Assembly (NCBI GenBank): GCA_046347045.1
Contig: JAXMGX010000009.1
Coordinates: forward strand, 1-64,000
DNA length: 64,000 nucleotides
Reading direction: 5' to 3'
Source of the DNA: ZC4RG30 sp046347045
Lineage (GTDB): Bacteria; Pseudomonadota; Gammaproteobacteria; Steroidobacterales; Steroidobacteraceae
The notes beneath the pieces are model-generated. The model had not been told where the DNA came from. It searched no databases and saw only the letters and a list, made by a program, of their open reading frames with translations. This document shows, piece after piece, positions 8,336-16,618 of this stretch. Made by a program: the position numbers and the translations under genes. Each line of letters starts with the position of its first letter. Position 1 is the first letter of the stretch.

Positions 8336-9144
8336 GCTGCCTCTCGCGCCTCTTCATCTACCCCGTCAAGTCGGCCGCCGGCATCGAATGCGGGCAAGTG
8401 GAGCTCACGCCGCAGGGTTTCCGGCACGACCGCGAATGGATGATCGTGGATCCGGCCGGCCGGTTCCTCACGCAGCGCGAGGAAAGCCGGCTTGCGCTGC
8501 TGTCCACCACCATCGGGGATGGCCGGCTGCGCATATCGGTCGCCTCGGGCGAAGGCATCGACGTTGCGCTCGATCATGGCGGCGAGAACGTCGCCGTGCA
8601 GGTGTGGAGCGCGCACTGCAGGGCTTTCGACGCCGGCCGCGAGGCCGCGCAGTTCCTGTCGGATTTTCTCGGGCGCCCGCTGCGACTGGTGCGCTTCGAT
8701 CCCGCGCAGCAGCGGCTTTCCGACCCGCGCTGGACCAGCGGTCGCGAAGTGGCCACGCGCTTCACCGATGGCTATCCGCTGCTGGTGCTGTCGCAGGCTT
8801 CCGTCGATGAGGTTTCGGCCCGCGTGGGCCAGGCGCTCGACGTACGGCGCTTTCGCCCCAACATACTGCTCGATGGCGTGGGCGCCTATGCGGAGGACGC
8901 GGCGGAGCAGCTCGAATCGGGCCCGGTGCGCTTGCAGCTCACCAAGGCCTGCACACGCTGCGCCATCACCACCATCAATCCCGATACCGGTGTGCGCGCC
9001 AGTGAAGAGCCGCTGGCCACGCTCAAGTCCTATCGCTTCGACCGGCAGCTGCATGGCGTGGTCTTCGGCCGCAATGCCTATGCGCTGGCTGGTGCCGGCA
9101 GCACGCTTACGCGCGGAGCGCCGGTCTCTATAATCGGCGCATGA
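8332..9144 (+). CDS. MOSC domain protein, YcbX/mARC-like, without ferredoxin domain
   Basis: The 270-residue protein has the MOSC N-terminal beta-barrel (FIYPVKSAAGIE, GFRHDREWMIVD, FLTQREESRLALL) and the MOSC domain with CTRCAITTINPDTG. Cys210 in that motif matches the molybdenum-ligating cysteine of mARC and YcbX. These proteins use molybdenum cofactor to reduce N-hydroxylated compounds. E. coli YcbX has a C-terminal 2Fe-2S domain that is absent here, so electrons must come from another protein. The GTG start overlaps the marR stop and the TGA stop overlaps the next ATG, so marR, this gene and the YqhA-like gene form one coupled operon. Confidence 0.88.
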   Translation: MSCLSRLFIYPVKSAAGIECGQVELTPQGFRHDREWMIVDPAGRFLTQREESRLALLSTTIGDGRLRISVASGEGIDVALDHGGENVAVQVWSAHCRAFDAGREAAQFLSDFLGRPLRLVRFDPAQQRLSDPRWTSGREVATRFTDGYPLLVLSQASVDEVSARVGQALDVRRFRPNILLDGVGAYAEDAAEQLESGPVRLQLTKACTRCAITTINPDTGVRASEEPLATLKSYRFDRQLHGVVFGRNAYALAGAGSTLTRGAPVSIIGA

Positions 9145-9653
9145 TCGAACGCACCATCGAAAGACTGTTCTTCGCCAGCCGCTGGCTGATCGCGCCCGTC
9201 TACCTCGGCCTGTCGCTCGCGCTGGTCGTGCTCGGCATCAAGTTCTTCGAAGAGCTGTTCCATGCGCTGATGCATGTGAACGCGCTGTCGGAGGCCGATG
9301 TGGTGCTGTCGCTGCTGGCGCTGGTGGACCTTGCGCTGGTTGCCGGCCTCATCGTCATGGTGATGTTCTCGGGCTACGAGAACTTCGTGTCGAAGATCGA
9401 CCTCCAGAGCGGCTCCGACACGCTCGGCTGGCTGGGCAAGCTCGACGCCGGCTCGCTGAAGCTGAAGGTGGCCGCCTCGATCGTGGCCATTTCCTCGATC
9501 CATCTGCTGCGCAAGTTCATGGAAGCCGACAAGGTCGAGAACGAATCACTGATGTGGTACGTGATCATCCACCTGACCTTCGTGGTCTCCGCGGTGATGA
9601 TGGGCGTGCTCGACCGGTTGACGGCGGCTTCGCACCGCCATGCGAAAGAGTGA
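9141..9653 (+). CDS. YqhA-like (UPF0114/TIGR00645) inner-membrane protein
   Basis: The 170-residue membrane protein is of the UPF0114 (YqhA) family. The N-terminus ERLFFASRWLIAPVYLGL is diagnostic. Three to four hydrophobic segments are visible (about 13-38, 55-80, 108-122, 135-155). GYENFVSKID is a conserved cytosolic motif. The function is unknown. The ATG overlaps the MOSC stop (ATGA). Co-transcription with a MarR regulator and a molybdoenzyme-like protein is unusual and may be incidental to compact packing. Confidence 0.9.
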   Translation: MIERTIERLFFASRWLIAPVYLGLSLALVVLGIKFFEELFHALMHVNALSEADVVLSLLALVDLALVAGLIVMVMFSGYENFVSKIDLQSGSDTLGWLGKLDAGSLKLKVAASIVAISSIHLLRKFMEADKVENESLMWYVIIHLTFVVSAVMMGVLDRLTAASHRHAKE

Positions 9654-9764
9654 CCGCCGGCACTTCCACACATGTGAATTTGGGCAATTCCACCCAAAAT
9701 GGATTGCCGGCGCCCGGCGTCGCTGTGGCAGAATCTTCCCGTATCGAAGCCACGGGACTCACGG

Positions 9765-9899
9765 ATGTACTGCCCACGGTGCGGAGCGGAAAACGCGGAT
9801 AACCGGACGATGTGCGTCCGTTGCCGCAAACCCCTGGCTATCACCCGGTTGAGCGTGCACACCGCCTGGCAGGCGGCGTGCAGACACCGCCGGCACTGA
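9765..9899 (+). CDS. Zinc-ribbon microprotein (44 aa)
   Basis: A short ORF begins MYCPRCGAEN and continues with CVRCRKPL. This CPxCG plus CxxC pair is the four-cysteine signature of a zinc ribbon. The ATG at 9765 is preceded by GGGA at 9754-9757 with good spacing. The C-terminal 18 residues show no recognisable domain, whereas related zinc-ribbon proteins usually continue into a membrane segment, so the gene may be truncated. A strong hairpin (9856-9882) lies inside its 3' end. The stretch 9654-9964 holds this ORF, the hairpin, the OPT remnant and a weaker inverted repeat at 9679-9698 (TTTGGG/CCCAAA). Confidence 0.5.
   Translation: MYCPRCGAENADNRTMCVRCRKPLAITRLSVHTAWQAACRHRRH
9856..9882. terminator. 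Long GC-rich hairpin between convergent genes
   Basis: A 12-bp stem with one mismatch surrounds a GGC loop; its core CCGCCTGGCAGGCGG at 9862-9876 is perfect. It lies between the rightward YqhA/zinc-ribbon genes and the leftward OPT gene, so a bidirectional terminator is possible. There is no T tract, and it falls inside the zinc-ribbon ORF, which weakens that reading. Confidence 0.4.
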
Positions 9900-9913
9900 C
9901 CCGGCCGACCGGA

Positions 9914-9961
9914 TTACTTCGCGGCGGAATCGCCGCCCGAAAGCCAGCTTCCCCTGGCAAG
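9914..9961 (-). pseudogene. Remnant 3' end of a second OPT transporter copy
   Basis: Read leftward from 9961, the sequence encodes LARGSWLSGGDSAAK and then TAA. The intact OPT gene ends VARGSWLSGGNSATK and TGA at 10011-9964. The two 48-base ends share 35 bases by my count, and 12 of 15 residues. Most base differences are synonymous (for example AGT/AGC, TCC/TCG, TTG/CTT). The offset is 50 bases, so this copy is out of frame with the intact gene and lies after its stop. It looks like the tail of a former tandem paralogue, not a recent slippage repeat. Confidence 0.65.
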
Positions 9962-9963
9962 GC

Positions 9964-12231
9964 TCACTTGGTAGCTGAGTTGCCGCCGGACAACCAACTG
10001 CCCCTGGCAACGAGCCACAGCAGCAACGTCAGCCCGAGGAAGGGCACCAGCGTCAGCAGGTCCGCGAACGGTCCCTCGTAGAAGGGGTTGTGGCCCGTGG
10101 CCCAGCGCTGCAGCGCCGCGTCGAAGTCACCCATCACGCCGGCGAGGAAGGCGATCAAGATTCCGGCGATGGCGCCCCCGGCGATGTAGCCCGAAGCGAA
10201 CAGCACACCCGGCCCGCGGTCGGCCACGGCATTGAACTCGTGTTCATCGAGCTTGGCGAAGTCGGGATTGCGGCGCATGCGCCGGTCCATCAGCCAGCGG
10301 ATCAGGCCGCCGACGAACATGGGTGCGGTGGTGGAGATGGGCAGGTACACGCCCACCGCAATCACCAGCGAGGGCATGCCGCAGAACTCCATCGCCAGCG
10401 CGATCATCGCGCCGAACACGATCAGTTCCCAGGGCAGCTGGCGATCGAGGATGCCCTTGATGATGTAGGAGACCAGCGTGGCCTTGGGGGCGTCGAACTT
10501 GCGCACGTCGGTGCCATCGGGGCGCTTGGTGTGCACGCCGTTGATGCCGGGGTCGACCAGCCACACGGCCTTGCCCGAATCATCGACCAGATACTTGCCG
10601 GCGGGGCCGCCGTTCAGATCGGTCTTGTGCCAGACGTGGTAGCTCGCGGAATCCTCCCTGGCCTGCGCGCCGACCAGTGATTCGCGCTTTTCGCCCAGCG
10701 CGGCCACAGTGGTCGAAAGGCCCTGCGGCGCCACCTCGGCCACGGGCACGTAGACGGTGGCGTTCTCGTTGAGCTTCAGCAGGATCGGGCCCATCAGCAG
10801 CGCCGAAGCAAAGGCGCCGATCAGGATCGAATACTGCTGCAGCTTCGGCGTGCCGCCGATCAGGAAGCCGGTCTTGAGGTCCTGCGAGGTGGTGCCGCCG
10901 TTGGAGCAGGCGATGCAGACGATGCCGCCCACCGACAGTGCGGTGACATACCACTCGCCGCCGGTCCAGCCGACGATGAGGAACACCAGACAGGTGAGCA
11001 TCAGCGTGGCGATGGTCATGCCGGAGATGGGGTTGGATGTGGAGCCCACTTCGCCGGTGAGGCGTGAGGACACCGTCACGAACAGCGCGCCCAGCAGCAC
11101 GATGAGGATGGCGCCCAGGATGTTCATGTGCAGCGACGGCGAAGCCATGATCACCGCCAGCAGCACCAGGATGCCGATGCCCACGAATTTCAGCGGGATG
11201 TCCTGCTGGCGCCGGTCGGTGTGGCCGGCGCCGCCGCGCGCGGCGCGCACATCGGACAGACCCGAGCGGATGCCGCTCCAGATCAGCGGCAGCGAGCGCA
11301 GCAGCATGATGATGCCGGAAGTGGCCACGGCGCCCGCGCCGATGTACAGCACGTAGGCGTTGCGGATGTCGCTGCCGTTCATCTGGCTGATGGGCTTGGT
11401 GCCCGGCGGCAGCGCATCGGGGACATGCGCGCCGAAGAACATGATCATCGGGATGAGCAGCATGTAGGTGATGAAGCCACCGGCGAACATCCAGCTCGAG
11501 ATGCGCATGCCGATGATGTAGCCCACGCCCAGCAGTTCCGGCGATACCTCGGCGGCGATGGAGCCGCCCTTCAGCGGCGCACCGAAAGTGGTGCCGGCGA
11601 TGTCCTTCCAGCCCTTGAAGGCCACGTTGATGGCCTTGTACGCAAGGCCGATGCCGAAGCCCGTGAAGATGGTGCGCGCGCTGATGCCGCCCACGGTGGT
11701 GCCTGCCGCCAGCGGGTCGGCGGCGGCCACCGATTCCGCGGAGGCGCCGGCTTTCAGCACCTCGGCGCAGGCCGTGCCTTCCGGGTACTTGAGCACGCCG
11801 TGCTGCTTGTCGATCAGCGCGCGCCGCAGCGGGATCATCATCAAGATGCCGAGCAGGCCGCCGAGCACGGCCACCAGCAGCACACGGGTGAGTTCCAGGT
11901 CGAAGCCCAGGATGAGGATGGCGGGCATGGTGACGCCGACGCCGAAGGCGATGGACTCGCCCGCGCTGCCGGCCGTCTGCGAGATGTTGTGCTCGAGAAT
12001 GCTGGCGTCGCGGATGCGGAACTTCGACAGCATGCGCCACAGCGTGATCGAAATGACCGCCACCGGGATGGAGGCGCTGACGGTGAGCCCGACCTTCAGC
12101 ACCAGGTACAACGAGGATGCACCGAAGATGATGCCGAGCAGAGTGCCGGTGATGACGGCGCGCAGCGTGAATTCAGGCAGGCGCGTCTGCGCGGGGATAT
12201 AGGCCCGGTGGGCCGGCGTTTCGGTGCTCAT
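9964..12231 (-). CDS. OPT-family oligopeptide transporter
   Basis: This is a 755-residue polytopic inner-membrane transporter of the OPT family, which takes up oligopeptides or metal-chelate peptides with protons. From the ATG at 12231 it opens MSTETPAHRAYIPAQTRLPE, then FTLRAVITGTLLGIIFG, the usual first TM segment. About 14-16 hydrophobic segments follow, with a soluble loop near 520-590. The conserved SNGGTTSQDLKTGFLIGGTP block is present. It is read 11 bases behind the alpha/beta hydrolase gene on the same strand, so the two are probably co-transcribed. Behind its stop lies a decayed copy of its own 3' end. The substrate is not predictable. Confidence 0.92.
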   Translation of the reverse strand: MSTETPAHRAYIPAQTRLPEFTLRAVITGTLLGIIFGASSLYLVLKVGLTVSASIPVAVISITLWRMLSKFRIRDASILEHNISQTAGSAGESIAFGVGVTMPAILILGFDLELTRVLLVAVLGGLLGILMMIPLRRALIDKQHGVLKYPEGTACAEVLKAGASAESVAAADPLAAGTTVGGISARTIFTGFGIGLAYKAINVAFKGWKDIAGTTFGAPLKGGSIAAEVSPELLGVGYIIGMRISSWMFAGGFITYMLLIPMIMFFGAHVPDALPPGTKPISQMNGSDIRNAYVLYIGAGAVATSGIIMLLRSLPLIWSGIRSGLSDVRAARGGAGHTDRRQQDIPLKFVGIGILVLLAVIMASPSLHMNILGAILIVLLGALFVTVSSRLTGEVGSTSNPISGMTIATLMLTCLVFLIVGWTGGEWYVTALSVGGIVCIACSNGGTTSQDLKTGFLIGGTPKLQQYSILIGAFASALLMGPILLKLNENATVYVPVAEVAPQGLSTTVAALGEKRESLVGAQAREDSASYHVWHKTDLNGGPAGKYLVDDSGKAVWLVDPGINGVHTKRPDGTDVRKFDAPKATLVSYIIKGILDRQLPWELIVFGAMIALAMEFCGMPSLVIAVGVYLPISTTAPMFVGGLIRWLMDRRMRRNPDFAKLDEHEFNAVADRGPGVLFASGYIAGGAIAGILIAFLAGVMGDFDAALQRWATGHNPFYEGPFADLLTLVPFLGLTLLLWLVARGSWLSGGNSATK

Positions 12232-12242
12232 GCGCAGCGAGC

Positions 12243-13133
12243 CTAGCTCACTTTCTGCTGCAGCAATACCCTGAGGGCCGCCAGCAGCGCAATGGGCTGG
12301 CTTACCGGCAGGTGATGATGACTGCAGGGGATGCCGGTCACCGAGCGCACGTCCGGCAGGCAGTTCGCCAGCAGTGCTGCCCGGGCAGGCGTCACCACGC
12401 GGCTCATTTCCCCGTAGATGAAGTCCACTGGCGTGCGCATCCCGCGCAGGGCGACTGTGTCGTCCACGCCGGGGGCGTCCTTCGGCACCTGGTACAGGCG
12501 CGTGACGATTTCGTCGAACTTCCACACCCAGCTGTCGCCCTCCTGCCGGATCGAGGCGCGGGCCATGTGCCGCAGCGCCGCCGCGGGTGCGGGCTCGATG
12601 GGCCGCAGCGTGAAGCGCGAGAGGATGGTTTCCTCGCTGGAGTAGCGCTTCTTCGGCCGCCATTCCTCGTCGAAACCGCGCACCGGGTCATCCTTCGAAC
12701 CCAGGCGCGAGTCGACCACGATGGCGCGGCGGAACTGTTCGGGACGCTGCGCGCAGGCATACAGCAGCGCGCGGCCGCCGAAGCTGTGGCCGGCGACGGT
12801 GCAGCCACCGATGCCGAGCGCATCCACCAGGGCGTTGATCTCTGCGTGGAAGTCGCCATGCCGGTACTGGGGGCGGTGGCCGCTGTCGCCCATGCCGCCG
12901 AAATCCGGCGCGATGACGCGGTGGCTGTCGGCCAGCCAGGGCGCGACGAAATCCCACCAGTGCGCATGCGCGAGGTAACCATGGAGCAGCAGCAGCACCG
13001 GCGCGCCAGGCGGACCCGCCCATTCCAGGTAGTGCATGCGGATGCCGGCCGCCTCGATGAAGCGGGAGCTGCCCGGCCGGGCGGCGGAGCGCGAGATGAA
13101 GTCATCGAAACTTGCGAGCAGTTGATCGGCCAT
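12243..13133 (-). CDS. Alpha/beta-fold hydrolase
   Basis: The 296-residue protein starts at the ATG at 13133. It is a canonical alpha/beta hydrolase: oxyanion-hole HG at 51-52 (LLLLHGYLAH), nucleophile Ser117 in GHSFGG, a C-terminal PVDFIYGEMSR strand and a late His within SHHHLPVSQP. No signal peptide is seen, so it is likely cytoplasmic. Similar enzymes hydrolyse esters, lactones or haloalkanes; the substrate is unknown. It lies directly upstream of the OPT transporter, which hints that it may process an imported compound. Its start faces a secreted hydrolase-like gene across 40 bases. The frame remains open upstream to 13319 but that part is antisense to the neighbour. Confidence 0.88.
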   Translation of the reverse strand: MADQLLASFDDFISRSAARPGSSRFIEAAGIRMHYLEWAGPPGAPVLLLLHGYLAHAHWWDFVAPWLADSHRVIAPDFGGMGDSGHRPQYRHGDFHAEINALVDALGIGGCTVAGHSFGGRALLYACAQRPEQFRRAIVVDSRLGSKDDPVRGFDEEWRPKKRYSSEETILSRFTLRPIEPAPAAALRHMARASIRQEGDSWVWKFDEIVTRLYQVPKDAPGVDDTVALRGMRTPVDFIYGEMSRVVTPARAALLANCLPDVRSVTGIPCSHHHLPVSQPIALLAALRVLLQQKVS

Positions 13134-13173
13134 CAGTTCTTCCGTTTGACAGTACGCACCGGGCTGGGCTGTC

Positions 13174-14682
13174 ATGCAGCCCATGCTGCGCCGAAGTTTG
13201 CCATTGCTGCTGGTCCTGGTGCTGGGAAGCGCCACGCTGACCAGTGCCCCCGTTTGCGCCGCCGAGCCGCGGCTGGTTCCAACGCCCCGCGCGACACTGC
13301 TGCCCACCAGTCCCACCAACCGGCCCTTTCTCGGCGCCGATCATGCGCTGGCGCCGGTGAACCTCGCTGCGCGCGGCTACCTGGAATCGGAGTGGTTGGT
13401 CAGCGGCTACGCCGCCGTGTATGACTGGTCGGCGGCGGGAGCGCCCGAGGCAGTCAAGGCCCGCCAGGCGGCTGTGCCCTATGCCACGCGCATCCTCGTG
13501 CGCCGCCCGAAGGACGCCGCGAAATTCAGCGGTCGCGTGATCGTCGAGTTGCTGGATCCCTCGGAGCAGTACGACAGCGCGCCGCTGTGGGGACTGTCCT
13601 GGGAGCAGTTCACGCGCTCGGGCGATGCCTGGGTGGGCGTGACGGTGAAGCCCGTGGCGGCGGCCGCGCTGCGGCGGTTCGATCCGGTGCGTTACGCGGG
13701 CGTTTCCTTCGCCCTGCAGCACAGCGGCGACTGCGCGACTTCGGCCGATGCCGAAGATGGTCTGGCGTGGGACCTCATCGCGCAGGTCGGTGCGCTGCTG
13801 AGGAGCTCCAGCAAGGAAAATCCGCTGCTGCAGCTCAATCCGCAGCGCCTGATTGCCGCGGGCTACGCGGATGCCGGCGGCTACATCATCACCTATGTGA
13901 ATGCGCTGCACGCTCTACTTCGCCTGGGCGATGGCGCGCCGGTGTTCGATGGCTATCTGGATGCCGCGGGGGCGCAGCCCGCACCCATCAACCAGTGTGC
14001 GGCGCCGCTGACTGCCGACGATGCGCGCCGTCACTCGCCGCCCATGGGTGCACCCTTCGTCACCGTGATGACCGAGTCGGATGTGCTGCGCGATGCGCGG
14101 CCCCCGCGCGACGATGCGGACGAGCCCGGCGTGCTGCGACTGTACGAGCTGGCCGGCGCGGCGCATTCGGGACCGTTCGCCGCCGGGCAACCCGCCACCG
14201 CCGATCTCACCATCGCCGGGCGCACCGCACCGGCCGACGACCTGTGCCGCGAGCCGCGCGGCGATTTCCCTCAGGCGTACGCCTTCAACGCCATCTGGCA
14301 GCAGTACGACGATCTGCTGGTGCGGCAGATACCGATGACGCGCGAGCCGCGCATCGCGCGCGACGCGGGCGCCGTGTTGCGCGATGCGGCGGGCAATGCG
14401 CGCGGCGGCTTCCGGCTGCCGCAGATTGATGTGCCACTGGCCGCTTACGCGGGCGCCAGCACCGCGCGCAGCGCCGATGCGCGCGCGCAGGGCCTGTGCG
14501 CGCTCGCGGGAGCGCAGCGCAAGTTCGATGCGGCGACGCTGAAATCCACCTACAGAACCCGCGCTGAATTCCTGCGCCGGTTCAATGCGGCGGTGGATGC
14601 CGCGGTGATCGCCAGGCGCGTGGTGGCGCAGGATGCTGCCGCGATCAAGGCCGCGGCGGCGCGCGCCGCGCCGGCATTCTGA
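13174..14682 (+). CDS. Secreted alpha/beta hydrolase-domain protein (PF20091-like), nucleophile apparently missing
   Basis: The 502-residue protein has a signal peptide (about residues 1-30, ending VCAA) and resembles the alpha/beta hydrolase-domain family PF20091. Matching elements include TRILVRRPKDAAKFSGRVIV, VELLDPS, a long Asp/Tyr-rich core and a C-terminal PQIDVPLAAYAG block. The expected nucleophile elbow (GxSxSG-like) aligns with GYADAGGY at 230-237, where the serines are replaced by alanines. If that alignment is right, the protein may not be a serine hydrolase. It is divergent from the cytoplasmic hydrolase at 12243 and its stop overlaps the GNAT start (ATGA). A second ATG nine bases downstream is also possible. 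Confidence 0.72.
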   Translation: MQPMLRRSLPLLLVLVLGSATLTSAPVCAAEPRLVPTPRATLLPTSPTNRPFLGADHALAPVNLAARGYLESEWLVSGYAAVYDWSAAGAPEAVKARQAAVPYATRILVRRPKDAAKFSGRVIVELLDPSEQYDSAPLWGLSWEQFTRSGDAWVGVTVKPVAAAALRRFDPVRYAGVSFALQHSGDCATSADAEDGLAWDLIAQVGALLRSSSKENPLLQLNPQRLIAAGYADAGGYIITYVNALHALLRLGDGAPVFDGYLDAAGAQPAPINQCAAPLTADDARRHSPPMGAPFVTVMTESDVLRDARPPRDDADEPGVLRLYELAGAAHSGPFAAGQPATADLTIAGRTAPADDLCREPRGDFPQAYAFNAIWQQYDDLLVRQIPMTREPRIARDAGAVLRDAAGNARGGFRLPQIDVPLAAYAGASTARSADARAQGLCALAGAQRKFDAATLKSTYRTRAEFLRRFNAAVDAAVIARRVVAQDAAAIKAAAARAAPAF

Positions 14683-15152
14683 TGCGCATCGCGCTCGAGC
14701 GACCGGACACGCCGGCGATTGTCGCGCTGATCGACGCGCTCGACGCCTACCAGAAGCCGCTGTATCCGGCAGAGAGCCATCACGGCATCGACATGCATGC
14801 GCTGACGGCGCCGGGCGTGTTGTTCGCAGTGGCGCGCGATGGGTCGGGCGAGCCCTGCGGCTGCGGGGCGGTGGTGCTGATGCCTGACTACGGCGAGCTC
14901 AAGCGCATGTATGTACCGCCAGCGGCGCGTGGCAGGGGCATCGGCAGTTCACTGCTGGAGTACCTCGAGAGGCAGGCGCTGCTGCACCACTGCACGCTGA
15001 TGCGGCTGGAGACCGGCATCCGCCAGCCCGAGGCGCTGGGTCTCTACATGCGTGCCGGCTATGTGAAGCGCGGCCCCTTCGGCGATTACCGTCCAGACCC
15101 CAACTCCGTCTTCATGGAGAAGCCGCTGTGCGCCGCCAGCAGCGCGGCGTAG
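14682..15152 (+). CDS. GNAT-family N-acetyltransferase
   Basis: The 156-residue protein transfers an acyl group from acyl-CoA to an amine. The acetyl-CoA motif A is clear: LKRMYVPPAARGRGIGSSLL (around 76-95). Motif B is seen in EALGLYMRAGYVKRGPFGDY. The acceptor cannot be predicted. The start overlaps the stop of the secreted hydrolase-like gene by ATGA, so the two are translationally coupled, and the 3' end overlaps the next small membrane-protein gene by about 25 bases. Confidence 0.9.
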   Translation: MRIALERPDTPAIVALIDALDAYQKPLYPAESHHGIDMHALTAPGVLFAVARDGSGEPCGCGAVVLMPDYGELKRMYVPPAARGRGIGSSLLEYLERQALLHHCTLMRLETGIRQPEALGLYMRAGYVKRGPFGDYRPDPNSVFMEKPLCAASSAA

Positions 15153-15466
15153 AGGATGCCGGATTCGCGCGCGGGCACAGCGTGGCGCGGCTGCTGGCCG
15201 TCGCCGTACCGCTGTGCATGTTCCTGGTGTGGTGGGGCATCCGGGGACACCATGCCGACGTCAGGTCGATATCCGAAACCACCGCCACCGTCCTCAGTTG
15301 CGAGGGGCGCACCTGTCTCGTGCGGGTGGCCAGTGGCGAGCAGGTGCGCATACTCAAGGCGCGCAACCTCGAGCCTGCGATGCAGGTGCGGATGACGCGC
15401 ACCGAATACGAGGACGGCGAACTGCGCTTCGAACTGATCACCGCCCGCCCATCAAGTTCCCCCTGA
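15128..15466 (+). CDS. Small single-pass membrane protein, unknown
   Basis: The 112-residue ORF begins with GTG at 15128 inside the end of the GNAT gene; a later GTG at 15181 is also possible. One hydrophobic segment (about 21-38, LLAVAVPLCMFLVWWGI) is followed by a roughly 70-residue hydrophilic domain with alternating beta-type pattern (TATVLSCEGRTCLVRVASGE). The two cysteines near its start could form a disulfide in the periplasm. I do not recognise a family. The frame, its position in the operon and the coherent TM-plus-domain layout support it as real. Confidence 0.55.
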   Translation: MRRQQRGVEDAGFARGHSVARLLAVAVPLCMFLVWWGIRGHHADVRSISETTATVLSCEGRTCLVRVASGEQVRILKARNLEPAMQVRMTRTEYEDGELRFELITARPSSSP

Positions 15467-15531
15467 TAGCGTCGACCCTGGCAGACCGATGGGGCAGAAT
15501 GACCCGCAAACGAACATATAAGGGAGGGGTT

Positions 15532-16575
15532 ATGAACTACCGGACACTGCTGTGGGCGGCTGCCATCGCCTGCACGGGCATCGCCCATGCCGCGGCGCCT
15601 GCCACCTGCGACCGTGCCTGTCTCGAGGGCATGGTCGAGCGGTATCTCGATGCCGTGGTGGTGAACGACCCGAAGGCCGTGCCGCTGTCGCCCAATGTGC
15701 GTTTCACCGAGGACGGCCAGCGCCTGCTGATCGGCGATGGGCTGTGGAACACGATGAAGGCCAAGGGCAAGTACCGGCTGTTCGTCACCGACGTGCCGGC
15801 GCAGTCGGTGGCCGTGCTCGCCACCATCCAGGAAGATCACCGCGACGCCGACAAGTTCAACGGCTCGCTGCTGGCGCTGCGGCTGCGCGTGCACGACCGG
15901 CAGATCACCGAGATCGAGCAGATCCTGGTGCGCAACGACAATCTGCGCGCCTACGAGAACGTGGAGAAGCTGGGCACGAATCCGCTGTATCTGCAGGCCG
16001 TGCCGGCCAGCGAGCGCATGTCGCGCGAGGCGCTCATCCAGCAGGGCAACAAGTACTTCACGGGCATGCAGCGCAACGACGGCAAGGGCGACTATCCCTT
16101 CACCGACGACTGCCTGCGGCACGAGAACGGCGGCCAGTCCACCAATGCGCCCACACCGGCCGGCCAGACGCGGCCCGATCCGAAGACCTCGCTGGTGTAT
16201 TCCGGTCAGTGGAGCTGCCTGGAGCAGTTCCAGTCCGGCCTCATCCACTTCGTGAACCGCATCCGTGACCGCCGCTTCGTGGCGGTTGATCAGGAGCGCG
16301 GCATCGTGTTCGCCTTCGCCTTCTTCGATCACCCGGGTGGCGAGACGCGCCGCTTCAAGGCGCCGGATGGACGCGAAGTGGTGTCGGGCCCCGTGCAGCC
16401 CTGGACCTGGCAGATCGCCGAGGTGTTCAAGCTCGAGAAGGGCAAGATCCGCAAGATCGACGCCTTCCTGCAGCGCTCGCCCTATGGCATGAATTCCGGC
16501 TGGAGCACCTGGGAGCAGGGCATGTCGGATCAGGTGCGCGATGTCACCTTCGAGGCGCCCACCTGGATTTTCTGA
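15532..16575 (+). CDS. Secreted NTF2/SnoaL-like protein (DUF8021-type)
   Basis: The 347-residue protein starts at the ATG at 15532 behind an excellent Shine-Dalgarno, AGGGAGGGG at 15521-15529. A signal peptide (1-20, ending AHAAA) is followed by CDRACLEGMVERYLDAVVV, then VPLSPNVRFTEDGQ, characteristic of NTF2-like folds of the DUF8021 kind. A second part (about 170-347) carries RFVAVDQERGIVFAFAFFDH and a helical end. Such folds bind small hydrophobic compounds; catalysis is not established. It begins a rightward run with an MFS transporter, an O-methyltransferase, an SMP-30 protein and another MFS transporter, suggesting a role in processing the same periplasmic compound. Confidence 0.75.
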   Translation: MNYRTLLWAAAIACTGIAHAAAPATCDRACLEGMVERYLDAVVVNDPKAVPLSPNVRFTEDGQRLLIGDGLWNTMKAKGKYRLFVTDVPAQSVAVLATIQEDHRDADKFNGSLLALRLRVHDRQITEIEQILVRNDNLRAYENVEKLGTNPLYLQAVPASERMSREALIQQGNKYFTGMQRNDGKGDYPFTDDCLRHENGGQSTNAPTPAGQTRPDPKTSLVYSGQWSCLEQFQSGLIHFVNRIRDRRFVAVDQERGIVFAFAFFDHPGGETRRFKAPDGREVVSGPVQPWTWQIAEVFKLEKGKIRKIDAFLQRSPYGMNSGWSTWEQGMSDQVRDVTFEAPTWIF

Positions 16576-16618
16576 GGGAGTAGACTGCCCGCACAACAAC
16601 CAAACGCCGGGGGGCGAC

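Noticed and set aside
9679..9698. TTTGGG/CCCAAA inverted repeat after the YqhA-like gene as a terminator
   Set aside because: Only a 6-bp stem with an 8-base loop and no T tract; too weak to call.
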